Positions 1-10,500 of a stretch of DNA of 64,000 nucleotides are shown here, one piece after another. A program made the translations under genes and the position numbers. The stretch comes from Phylloscopus collybita (taxonomy: Eukaryota > Chordata > Aves > Passeriformes > Phylloscopidae): contig JAJNNQ010000016.1 in NCBI GenBank assembly GCA_027886175.1, forward strand, positions 2,175,001-2,239,000. The letters are read 5' to 3'. Numbering within the stretch: position 1 is the stretch's first letter; every line of letters begins with the position of its first letter. The notes beneath the pieces were generated by a model, which searched no databases, was not told the DNA's origin, and saw only the letters and a list, made by a program, of their open reading frames with translations.

Positions 1-1130
1 TGCTGTAGAAGTGGGGGAGCTCCTGTTGGCTTCCAGTGGAAGCTGCTTTTGATCTCCCTGCAGTATCTGCAGGGCAGGCAAGGGACACTGTCGATGTGGA
101 CACAACAAACTGCAGAGGATGCATCTTACTGCTGTACCTTTAGGGGCTTTGTCCTCAGTTTTAACTTGCAGGATAAGCTTTTATTTAAGTACAAACCTAA
201 AAACCCTCAGACCAAAAGAATGCCACTTGATTTGTTAAGTAGCAAAGACTAATGGGACTGACTCTGAAGTTGCAGGTTAGGGATCTCTTCTGCTAGGCTG
301 CTGCTGGGTGTAAGCAAATAGTGAGAGACTTGCAGGGATTTTGGATTCTGTTCTCAAGAGGCCTGCCTGGGGGAAGAGACTCTGACTGGTCCTCAGGTCA
401 CCCATTATCCCAGGAACTTGTCACGATACTGTTCCTTCCAATATGCAAGTGCAGCCCTCTTGGGGAGAACTGTCTAAAGCTTCTTGTGCCATTTGGTTAA
501 TAAAAAGGTTTCCACCTTGACAAGAACGTTGTTTCCAGCTTCATTGTTCAACATTCAGTTTGAGTGAAGGGGTATGTCCATTTCTTCCCTCTGCTAATGG
601 GACACTGCTGTAAGACCATGGCCCCAGGTTGCACTTTAATAAATGGTACAGTTTTCAAAAACAACGTGTAGACTACTTCTGTGCTTCCCCTCTCCCCCCT
701 TTTAGTGCAGGCACCAGAAGAAAAAGTGGTTTTACTTACAGGAAACTTGATTATGCAAGGCACAAGGACAGGACCAGAGTGTCTCTACTGCTGCCAGCTG
801 CATCACAAGCCATGGTGAAATAGAAGAATGCCACGAGTACTTGCACAAAAAAAATGTCAGGAAGAAACTGAAAGCCTGCAGAGCTGTAGTAGCCATCAGA
901 AATGACATTTTTATTTAAGTTAAAAAAACCTCACAAAATATTTACATTCTTGGTATTGAGGCAGCTGGATCACAGGTTTTTGGGGGTTTTTTTGCTACAT
1001 TGTGTCATTATGTATCAAACCTGAGTCCAAGTTTGTTCAACCTGAGATGTTACTCATGATACACTAATTTTTCCTAAACATACCCAGGCTGCATTCCCAA
1101 AAGGACTTGCCCTGTGCCTATCCTGCCCTT
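1..1130. other. Left flank: possible convergent 3' ends
   Basis: No coding region is recognisable. Plus-strand AATAAA hexamers occur at 499-504 and 638-643, and a minus-strand AATAAA at RC of 910-915. In human, BCL2L13 lies on this side of BID in the convergent orientation, so a BCL2L13 3' UTR ending near 520 is plausible. No coding sequence is present to confirm it. Confidence 0.3.
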
Positions 1131-1325
1131 TTCTTTACAATTTTCCCATCAGTTTTATTTTTTCAGGAGGTTTTATTTATGTTTCTGATACTAAAATATC
1201 CTCCTGTCAACCTTCTCTGGCCACACCCCCCTCTATCACTCAGGGCTCTGTTCCCTCTTGCTGCCAGCTTCTCATCAAGATAAACCTGATTCTCACCCAC
1301 CCCTGCTGATGATTCTGCTGATGGA

Positions 1326-1352
1326 TCACCCATTCCACAGCCTGAGGCCTTC
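1326..1352 (-). CDS. BID: Candidate BID terminal coding exon (8 codons plus stop)
   Basis: An acceptor-like ttgttcccag lies just before 1352 on the minus strand. Joined in phase 0 to the exon ending at 3074, it would add EGLRLWNG and a TGA at 1328-1326, giving a 188-residue protein. Two AATAAA hexamers on the minus strand (RC of 1172-1177 and 1154-1159) follow at a distance typical of a short 3' UTR. This is inference from splice and poly-A signals only; the short peptide has no decisive similarity. Confidence 0.3.
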   Translation of the reverse strand, partial: EGLRLWNG

Positions 1353-1372
1353 CTGGGAACAACATTCAGCAT

Positions 1373-3073
1373 GGCTCAGCTGCAGGAGCAGGGCTGGGAA
1401 GTGAAAATAACTAAAACAAAACACTACAGCTGCTTAGAAAAGACACTTGAGAGGGGCAGGCCCTGTGCCCATTGAGCCTGTGGAGGTAACAAGGCAGGCT
1501 CTGCACAAAGATTGCTGCAGCTAAAATAGAAACGATTGTAAAAAGGAGCAAGGCAAGCACTAGTCCCTACAGGACCTGGCAGAGGTGGCAGGCAGTTCAT
1601 GCTACTATTACTGCTGTGCTAGTCTACAAAAGCCCATCTATAACCTGCCAGCCCTTTCACAGATGCATCTCAGAAGTTTAAAAAGTAAATCAAGTGAACT
1701 TCATCCCTTAAGAAAAATCTTCAGGAATCCACACGGGGCTGGAGAGCTCATTCGTGCAGCTAGAGGGAGAGAAACAGAAGGGGCATTACCACCAGCAGCA
1801 GGGAATCTTCTCCCGCGGCCAGCCCTGCCCAGGAGCCCGGCTGCTCCAGCGCTGTCACACTGCTGCCACCTGCCGTGTCCCTCCTGTGCCAGCAGCAGGG
1901 ACACGGCCCATGGGGACAGTGTGGGACAGCCCTGCTGCCACCTGCCGTGTCCCTCCTGTGCCAGCAGCAGGGACACGGCCCGTGGGGACAGTGTGGGACA
2001 GCCCTGCTGCCACCTGCCGTGTCCCTCCTGTGCCAGCAGCAGGGACACGGCCCATGGGGACAGTGTGGGACAGCCCTGCTGCCCAGCTCCAGCTGCCCTG
2101 CCCTTGGTGCTCGGAGCCAGCTGGGGCAGCAGCAGGGGCCAGTCTCACACGGGTGACCCATTTCTGGCATAACTCAGCACCCTGGAGCCCAAGGGAGTGA
2201 AGGGAAGGGCAGTGTTGAGGGACAGGCACAGTGCCCAGGGTGCTGGGCAGTGACAATGTGAGCAGGGCCCCTCTGCAGGCTGCTGCCAACACCGTCCCTG
2301 GCAAGGCTGCAGTGCAGGAGTGTCCCACAGGCCTGCAGCACAGCACAGCTGTGTCACCCCTGCCTCACAGGGGGCAGGGTCACAGCCCTGCCTGCTCAAA
2401 TCTCATTCTCAGGGACACAGAGTCTCAGCAGCAGTGAGTGCATCCTCTCCCCTGCCCAGACCTGTGAGTTACTGGAGCTGCAGCCTCGAGCCTGGCTCGC
2501 CTGTGAGCTGCACAGCCTCCCCACCTCTGCTCCAGTGCCAAGAGAATTGACTGAATTTCTCACTGTTCCTCTGCTAGTGTTAATTCTTTTTACAAGGGGA
2601 AAGGCAATTCCTTTCCCCTTCCAGTTCTCCCAAGCTCTGGGGAGCTGAGGAAGACAAGAGCAGAGACCTCAGGGTCAAGACACTGGGGAAATGCAGCCAA
2701 GAGAGCTCAGGTCAGGCCTTCCTTCCCTGAGGGAATGAAAGGATCATTAAGCAGAATCTTACTGGTACAGCTCCCTGAGGGAACTGCAGGGAAGAGAGGA
2801 GCAGGCACAGCTCTCTCTGCCCAGCAGAACAAATGCCCTCTGTTCACTGGCTGCTGTGTGAGGGGGCAAGCAGAAACACTGACATGACCCCCCCCTCCAA
2901 GCACACTCCTCTCCAGAGCTCTGCAGGGACAGACATTCCCTTCTGGCCCAACCTCCAGAGCACTCCAGGGAAACCCACAGGCCAAAGGCAGTTCAGAGGT
3001 GGGTCACCCCTCAGGGAGTAACCCAGGACAGCCCAAAGGCTGGCTGGGACTCCCACAGAGCTCTTTGACTCAC
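1373..3073 (-). other. Probable last intron or 3' region of BID
   Basis: Apart from the minisatellite, nothing coding is visible. This is an intron if the candidate exon at 1326-1352 is real; otherwise it is BID 3' UTR and downstream flank. Open frames here are short and biased in composition. Confidence 0.4.
1861..2076. repeat. 72-bp minisatellite, three near-identical copies
   Basis: Copies lie at 1861-1932, 1933-2004 and 2005-2076 and are nearly identical; a cccatgg/cccgtgg difference is visible in the second. A partial fourth copy starts at 2077. Each unit holds an 11-bp inverted repeat (gccgtgtccct / agggacacggc) around a 14-nt spacer. Because 72 is a multiple of three, several frames on both strands stay open, producing repetitive open frames that are not genes. 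Confidence 0.95.
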
Positions 3074-3274
3074 CATACGGACAATGTAGTCGTGGTGCTG
3101 GTTCATGTAGTTCAGAGTGGCGTTAAAGACACGGTGGAGCAGGGAGGGCACTGTATTCATAATTTTCTTAGCCAAGACCATTGCTAGCACCAACATGGCC
3201 TTCTCCTGATCCATGTCTGAGGGGATGGCTCGTGTGAGCTGTGCCACTGCCCTGGACATGTGCTGGGTTATCTC
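3074..3274 (-). CDS. BID: BID exon 5: central hydrophobic helices
   Basis: This exon has an acceptor ttccatacag before 3274 and a donor-like ATG|gtgagtc after 3074. It encodes 67 residues (114-180), including AIPSDMDQEKAMLVLAMVLA, the membrane-engaging helices of the fold, and a tail NYMNQHHDYIVRM equivalent to the final helix of human BID. If the donor is not used, translation would read on for 20 residues to a stop at 3011-3013. The donor is strong, so a short terminal exon is more likely. Confidence 0.88.
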
Positions 3275-6200
3275 CTGTATGGAAGGAAGACAGGGATCTC
3301 AGTGCAACAGCTGGGGCAGGAAGGGGTCTCAGCACAGCCTGCCAGGACTGTGCTAGTAACTGATGTGCTTGTTGTAACACTGCACAGGATGCTGCTCCCC
3401 TTCCTGCCAGCCTTGGCAGCCAGCCTGTTACATAAAAAATGGCCCCAAAAAACAATGACACTTGATCCAGATGTAGATCTAACCCTTAGACAGCCTTCTT
3501 TTTCCTTTTTAACACAAGAGACCTCCAACTCTACTTCCCCTGCACAGCAAGGCCTGTTAGATGCTAGGCCAACTGCATCCAGGAAGAGGCAGGTCACCCA
3601 GCCAGGCCTAAACCCACTGCTACTCCCAGAACTGCACCTGTGAACACACTCACAGCACCAGAAAAGGCTCTCAGGACTTGCTCTCTTCTCAGTGCTCAGT
3701 AACAAGCACAAGTTAAGCTCCTGTCAATAACCTGCTCAATTTTTACCCACATGATGATCAGCAGATATACAGGGCTTGGCAAAAAGTCCAGAGATCTTAA
3801 GTACTAAAACTAAGCCTTAGCCAGACTGCTCATTTCCCAAGATAAGCCATGGGGCCATCAAAAGGAGGACAAAATGCCTCAAAGTCAGTCCTTTTCCACA
3901 ACCCTTTCACCATCTGCAGAAAAGAGATGAGCCCAAGGAACCCAATTTACACATTAACTTCTGCCTCTGAATCACCTCTAACAAATCTTCAAAGGTGAGA
4001 GCTTGGGATGAATTTTCAGATGCCTTCAAAGCCACAGCAGGAAAGATGCAGAATATTTAAGAGGAGAACTGCTTGTCAGGCTGCCTTTCACTCACCTCTC
4101 TAGACAGACTCTCATTCCGAAAGTGCAGCACTAGGTCATTTACGTCTCTTGCTTGGATTTCTCTATCAAACTGGTCTCCAATCTCAGCCAGCTGAGCAGC
4201 AATGAGCCTGATAATCTCTTCATTTGTTGGAGCCACCCCTGCCAACACAAAGAGTAGAATTTAGTTCACAGGCTGCAGTCAGACCAGGTTCAGTACAGGT
4301 CACAGCATTTTGCTCATCTCCATTGGCACTCCCTGAGTGTACTCTGACAGGTCTAAGCATGATTTCTTTTTCTTGCTTCTGGCAAGGTTGCTTGCCAGAA
4401 GCAGTGGCAAACCTGTAGTTTAGGTAAAGTGCAGCCTCACCCTGCCCCAAAACAAAATCACTGCAGGGCATGTTAGAACATCTCCAATCAAAATTTGAAC
4501 AGGACAGTTACAGCCAACATCCTGCCCAGCGAGGGGAATTGAGAAGCTGTGCATGACCTTGAAGGTCTTTTTCAACCTGATGATTCCAGAATTAAGTGAC
4601 TTGTCAGGCCTTGTCTCTTAAGCACCATCTAAAATGCACCTCCTAGAAAGTTGGAGTTGGAAAGGACCTTGAAAGGCCATCTCATCCAAATCCCCTGCAA
4701 TAAGCAGGGACATCTTCAACTGGATTAGATTGCTCAAAGCCCCAGCCAAACTGACCTTGAATGTTTCCAGGGGTGGGGCATCCATCACCTCTTTGTGCAA
4801 CCTGTGCCAGTGTTTTACCACCCTCATTGTAAAAATCTTCCTTACACCCAGTCTGAATCTGTCAGTTTTCAGCTGAGAACCTCACACTTTGTCCTACCTG
4901 CTTTTGGCATGAGACCTATACAAATTTGTGTGAGAGGGCAATTTACTGGAGCAGTTCCTCCTCACCCTGCTTCAGTTGAGGTCAGTGTGCCAACTGACAC
5001 ACCCTGAGCAAAGGGCAGTAACCACTCTGCAGATGGCTAGCAAAGCAGGAACAGGACCAGAAGCTACTTGAGGAACAGTTTCCACCACACTGGTGGAGCA
5101 GAAAGTGATTCAGAGTACTAGAACTCGAGTTGCTCCAAGATCCTAGCCCAAGTATTGATACTGCCTGAGGAGCAGTGTGAGGCCTAACTTAACTGCCTTG
5201 TATCACACTCCTTGAGGGCAGCTACCACCAGTACCAGCTTTGTGCCCTTGTCTGATGTGCTGCAGACAAAACCCAGTGATGGTGCTCTAGAAATCCACGG
5301 AGAGAGTGAGTACTAAGCACCAGCTATCTTAACCTAAGTGCTAAATTCCCAACCAACAGCCACACAGTAAAGTTTCTCAGTAGAGAAAACTCCTCTGAAA
5401 CAGGCAATAGCAAAGATAGGAAATGGGGAAAGAAAAGCCCTCTGAACACGTTCAGAGAGACCTGTGGGGTGGAGAAAAGGCTGCCCACCTGGCACACCGT
5501 TCTGAAAGTGGCCACTCCGATTGCCGTCGGTCTGAAGCTCATCGTCGTCACTTGCTTGGAACCACATGATCTGCTGGCTTTGCAGGGAGTGCAGCTGCTC
5601 TCTGAACTTACAGTCAGGGGATACCTCCAGGAAGGTGAACAGCAGTGCATGCTCCATCTGAAGAGATCCATTGATCTGAGACATAAGGAGATCACTGTTA
5701 AACCCAAGCCTAGAAAATGTCCAAAGCACTGTTTTCCAACCCTGAACATGTCTCTGTGGCCTCCTCTGAGTACCCTGAACAGCAGCAGCTAGGGGCTCCA
5801 CAAGGGCTCAGCAACTGCAGACTGACTCCTGCATATGACCCACACAGGACTGTCCCACGGTGAATGACAGGAGGCTCTGCTCTTACACACTGGTGTTGCA
5901 AACCCAGCTCACCTCCTCACATTTCCAGCTGTGGCAGCAACCCCAATGTGAGCTCCTCTTTTGAAACAGGTGTATTCACAAAACCCATCCATTTCCCTCA
6001 CTCACACCTGTGTTTGGAAGGGTTTTAGCCCTGTTTGGGAACTGGGCATTCTGCTTGCTGTGCATAAAGAAGGCAGCAGCTCCCCACGTCAATGTAATCA
6101 GAGCAGAGCAGTAACAATGTGGGAAATGGAGATAAGAGCAGAAGCCTGCAAAAACCCCCAAGGTTCACATTTTCTTCTCCCTCTCCAAAGGAACCTCAAC

Positions 6201-7447
6201 CAGCTCCATAATAAACCTGTTCAGCTCCTCGTAGAGAGCCAAGCAGCTGCTCACAAGAGAAGTGACATGAGATGGCAGATCACTGCCATTCACCCCCAGT
6301 AAATGGGCATGTGCTGTCTCCATGGCCACACAGCCTGCAGCCTTCAAGCAAGGCAGCACAGAGTGCCCAAATTAATTAGCTTGAGGAGGTCCCTGAGGCA
6401 GGCAGACTGATGGGAGCAAGAGGCCCCACTGGAACATCAGGCCTCATAACCAACTAAGGCCTCCAGAAAACCAGGAGGCACTCCAACAATTTTAGTTAAA
6501 CAGGTTAGAGAGTAGGATGTGGAGTAAGCAGAGACATAAGCTAAGAAAGAAAATCCTTACTCTGGTATGCAGATAGTCTGTCTGTAAGAAAATACTTAGG
6601 CTTAATTTTATCTAGGGAGAAGAAAATAGTTAAAGAAGAATGGTTTGTTATGCCAACAATATGCAACCAGGATGAACCTGGTCATTGAAAGGGAGTTTTG
6701 GGGAGTGGAACCTTGCAAAACCTCAACATAACCATATCTGACCAGGCAGACAGAAGGAGGAACAAAGTCAACAACAGGCAGGGTTCAGAAATGGAAACAA
6801 ATGGCAAGTGAAGTATATGATCAGTCAGAGAGGAACAGAAGGCACATTTTCCATCATCTGAGCATGTATGTTTACAGACAGGAGTGCAGGTCACCTGGGG
6901 ACCCGAGCTCACTGCGGCACCAGTGGCAACTGGACTGGTCACTGGGTTTATCACTGATACATTTTTTAATCAGATTGTGTTCCAAAAGCTTGTGGGAGAG
7001 CAGAGTAGGGGGTTAGAATTGTATCCTGACATGAGGTGGGCTGGGGGAGGATGACAGACATTTCAGTTACAGTTCAATGTGTAAGGTTTAGGTGTGCTAA
7101 GTAACAGCATCATAATTGTGTTTAGCATTGCACAAACCAATGCAATGCATTGATCACAGGGCTGTGCCCATTCCTTTATTAGCTCTAGCACTTTGTAGCT
7201 TTATCAATAAACATTGTAGTCTCTTACACAGTTACATCTCCAGCTTGCAACCTAACTGGTGCCATCCACTTCCTTGTATTCAGAGCAGTGCCAGGACCAC
7301 TGCAGAAAATCTGGGAAATTCAAGAAGGACATGAGCCAACACTGAGACACTTATCCCCTGCAAAGTATCTCAGGACAAGTGCACCAGAGAACCACTGTAC
7401 ACTGTGAACAGGTGACTTCAGACACATTTGACTCTTACCTGTTCCAT
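3074..7447 (-). CDS. BID: BID, BH3-interacting domain death agonist (spliced; C-terminal codons unresolved)
   Basis: BID is a cytosolic BH3-only BCL2-family protein. Cleavage by caspase-8 frees a C-terminal fragment (tBID) that moves to mitochondria and activates BAX/BAK. The coding exons are join(7439..7447, 5489..5675, 4096..4238, 3074..3274) on the minus strand; all internal junctions are GT/AG and in frame. The model runs 180 residues from MEQ to a donor after Met180, against about 195 in human BID. Visible motifs are the cleavage-loop sequence LQTD/G at residues 50-54 and the BH3 core IAAQLAEIGDQFD at 78-90, with the LxxxGD signature at 82-87. The hydrophobic segment AMLVLAMVLAKK in the last exon matches the central helices of BID. 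The true last few codons are uncertain: either a further exon (see 1326-1352) or read-through to a stop at 3011. MICAL3 lies upstream on the same strand, as in human. Identity is confident from the LQTD site, the BH3 motif and overall similarity. Confidence 0.93.
4096..4238 (-). CDS. BID: BID exon 4: BH3 domain
   Basis: This 143-nt exon has an acceptor ttgtgttggcag before 4238 and a donor GAG|gtgagtg after 4096. It encodes residues 66-113. The BH3 helix IAAQLAEIGDQFD carries the invariant Leu and Gly-Asp pair that dock into the groove of BAX, BAK and anti-apoptotic BCL2 proteins. It is preceded by EEIIRL, an arrangement like human BID. Confidence 0.93.
4648..4935 (-). mobile_element. CR1 LINE 3' fragment in a BID intron
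   Basis: CR1 tail sequence is recognisable as ttggaaaggaccttgaaagg, ttgctcaaagccccagcc, tgaccttgaatgtttccag and ggggcatccatcacctc. It lies in the intron between the BID exons at 4238 and 5489. It is diverged and non-coding, and no clear target-site duplication was seen. Confidence 0.85.
5489..5675 (-). CDS. BID: BID exon 3: N-terminal helix and caspase-8 cleavage loop
   Basis: This 187-nt exon has an acceptor ttatgtctcag before 5675 and a donor CCAG|gtggg after 5489. It encodes residues 4-65 plus the first base of codon 66. It begins with the amphipathic stretch MEHALLFTFLE and ends with the flexible loop containing LQTD followed by GNRSG. In human BID caspase-8 cuts after the Asp of LQTD and the exposed glycine is N-myristoylated. 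The LQTD/GNRS core is retained here. Confidence 0.92.
5676..7438 (-). other. BID: BID intron between the start-codon exon and exon 3
   Basis: This 1.76-kb intron is bounded by the donor after 7439 and the acceptor before 5675. No repeat or alternative exon was recognised. Confidence 0.8.
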
Positions 7448-7505
7448 GATGGATTCGGGAACAGAGCAGCTCAGGTCACCCTCTGCAAGACCACGAGTCC
7501 TTGTC
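7439..7505 (-). CDS. BID: BID exon 2: 5' UTR plus start codon (MEQ)
   Basis: On the minus strand an acceptor (tttttcacag) precedes 7505 and a strong donor (CAG|gtaagag) follows 7439. The ATG is at 7447-7445, leaving 58 nt of 5' UTR and only three codons (Met-Glu-Gln) in the exon. The junction is phase 0 and joins directly to Ile-Asn-Gly in the next exon. This start was chosen because it gives an uninterrupted frame into the BID-like N-terminus; the only other nearby Met is six residues into the next exon. Confidence 0.85.
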
Positions 7506-10500
7506 CTGTGAAAAAGTAAGAAAGCAAAGTGTTAAAGAAAAAAAAATCCCATAAACCCTCATCTTGCAGCTGTGTCTGGCCATGTCTCACAGTAAATGTC
7601 TCTTTTAGTGAAGCATATCCCTGTTTCTGGAAAGAGCTGCCCCTCAAACACCATCAGTTGTTCTAAAGGGCTGAGGAAACCACAACTCCACGGTGGAGTG
7701 ACACAACCTACAAACAGGGCTTTAAAGCCAAGAGCTGCTCTTGGGGAAGGGAGGGACAACCCTCCATGGAGCCAGAGGCTGGGATGAAGAGCAGGATGAT
7801 CAGAGAGGAACTCCTGAGCACCTCCTGAGAGCAGGTGAGCTGATGGGTGTGCATGCACAGCAGAACACTCTGAAATGAAAAGCCCAGCTGACATTGCTAC
7901 ACATCTGCAGGGCCTTGAGGGTGCCTGTCCCCACCCTCCATGCAAGCGATCCACGTGGATACTCAGGCTCATTTCAACATTTCCCAACAAACATCTGTGA
8001 TGGGGAAAGTTGGATCAAGTGCCAACAGAGGCTTCCAGTCACATGAGTGCAACTCTGCTAAGCCTCCAGGGCAGCCTAGCTAGGGAAGAAGGGGAAAAGC
8101 AGGACAGAGCCCAAGGGAAGAGACAACCAGCAGGGGAGGGCACAGGGCAGCCCCCTTCCCTCCCAAAGGGGAGATGTAGGAGCACAGTGCTCCCTCCTCA
8201 CCCTGCCAGGAGCAGCTGATGGGTGGCTCAGAACCCCCCGTTTGCTGCCTTAGACACAACAGTCCCACAGCTGCACACAGAAGTCTCTGGCTCAACTCTT
8301 GATGAGCAGGGCCTGGCTGGAAGTGGGCACTCCAGGCAATATCCTGGTTTTTATGCAGGCACCTTCTAACCAAAAATGGGCTCCTGGAAGCACAAAGGAA
8401 CCCAAACAAAAGGCCTGCTAACCATCAAAGACCTGGGCTATTGATAAATGACTATTTCACAGTAACAACCCCTCACATCTGTGTTTTAAATGACTGAGTG
8501 TGATGGTACAAAAAAGAGAAGTGAAAGCAGAAAGAAATTCAAACTCTGAAGCAAACCACAGTCATATTTCAAGAGATCACACATCTCCCAACTTTTCAAA
8601 GGCTCTTAAATATCCAAGACCAAAACACAGTCTCAAATACATCTGAAACGCACTACAGCCCACAGGAAGCCTCTTAACCATGAGCTCTTCTTTTCATGGA
8701 ATTGTGTCAGACAGCTACAACACAGACTTGTGCTTTACTGCTTTGCTTTTTCCTCTATTCCATTCAAATCCCTACTCTCTGGCTGGGGAGAGCCCTCTGT
8801 CCTGTTCTTTGGGACCTGAAGGGGCTCTGAAACAGGTCAGGGTGACCTTTCTTCCGGGCTTGATTTTGCTGGAAGAGACACAGATGTGAATTCAGGTTTG
8901 AGAACTTGAAACAGAACGCTGAGATCAAGAGGAAAGTGGGGATTTAGAATTAAGTCTGTGGAAGGACTTTGGCTTTGTGTAAACTCCTCAGGAGTTGTCC
9001 ACACAAGCAATATTCCTGTAGGTTGGGTAAAGCCTCAGTTTTTAGAGATAACATTCCTTTTCTATGCCATTTTCCCACTCTCTGCCTTAAGTGAAGAGGC
9101 ACAGACTGCTCCAGCCCAGCCAGGTGCCTGCTGCTGTACCTGCAAATGTCAGTGGCTGTGCAAGGGAGAAGAGACCTGCAACACATGTGGGCTCTTCCCT
9201 CCCCTCAGGGATCAAATCAGCTCTGTGTAGATATAGACACTCCTCAGGCCAAGTCAACAAACAGAGGTATTAAAAAAGGTCACCCATCAGAGCTGCAAAT
9301 AGCAATTTTATCGGCTCCGGCACGTGAGCAGGGATAAAACAAACACAGAAACAGAACAATGAAAAGTTCCACCACACTCCAAAGTACTAATAAGGCAAAA
9401 AAAATGAAGACAAGGGAGCCTGAACGTGGTAACTTCACAAACTGAATTTCCTAAACCAAAGACTGACCACCCATGCAGTGAATGCCCCTGAAGGCAATAC
9501 CTGCCCTCAGCTAAGTAAGTTCTACTTGGGTGGTCAAAAGCAAACCAGAGAAAAGGAAAAATGATTTCTCTCACACCCCAAAACAGCTTCCTACTTCTAC
9601 AATACAGGGCAAATTATTTTTTATTTTAGTTAACTAGTAATTACAGGAACCTCAGGTTTTACATAACTATTTTGAATCAATGCAAAGGGCTATGAAAGTC
9701 ACAAAATTTCTCCTGAGAAGTCAAATTCCTTAATGGAATCTCAAAAAAACCCAAAAAACCAAACAAAAAAAAAGCCCCTTAAAGAACAAACTCCAAACAG
9801 TCAAATGTAATCATGCTGATACAACCCAAATTTTTTAATCATTAAGACTTTGGAATCTTGGTAGTTTTAGATTCAGATTAAGACTGTTTCTGGTGGAGGG
9901 AAAAAGGTTACCTTATATTGGTAAAAAAAAATCTTTAGCTGGAGAAGGAGAAAAGATGGATAAAGGGTACAAATATCATCTACACTCAAATTCAGAGCCA
10001 AACTAGATCATTTGCTAAGGCTGCCTTAGGGCTGCTGAAATCTTGGCATGAATTTTTACAGAATATGATATTTTAATTGAAACACCAACTAATGGTAATA
10101 CATTATTCATTTTTACTTCAATTTACTCATTAGACAAATGAGCTTTGTGAGAAGGCCACATTTCCTTGTGAGAAATGAGCTGCTTCTGAGAAACCACTAA
10201 ATGCCTTGAAGTGCTCAACACATAAGACTACAACCAGTTTCTTAGACCTGTTCTTTCTCTCTTAGAAAAAAATTGAAGGGGGTACTTTAAGCATAAGTTT
10301 AAGACCTCTAAATCAGTTCTACAAAATCAGGGGAGGGCATGTTCATTCCAACTCAACATTGTATGGGATGCAGGACTGTGGAGAGGCATATGGTAAGAAA
10401 ACATAATTACAGTTAGAGAAGCACATCCACCAGCAGCCTGTCAGTGCAGTAAGAAAGACCTTATTCCATCCACACACAGCAGTTTTCACAAGTGAATCTG

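Noticed and set aside
1585..2346. Several long overlapping open frames on both strands with repeated peptides
   Set aside because: They are produced by the 72-bp minisatellite, whose period is a multiple of three; no splice sites or homology support a gene.
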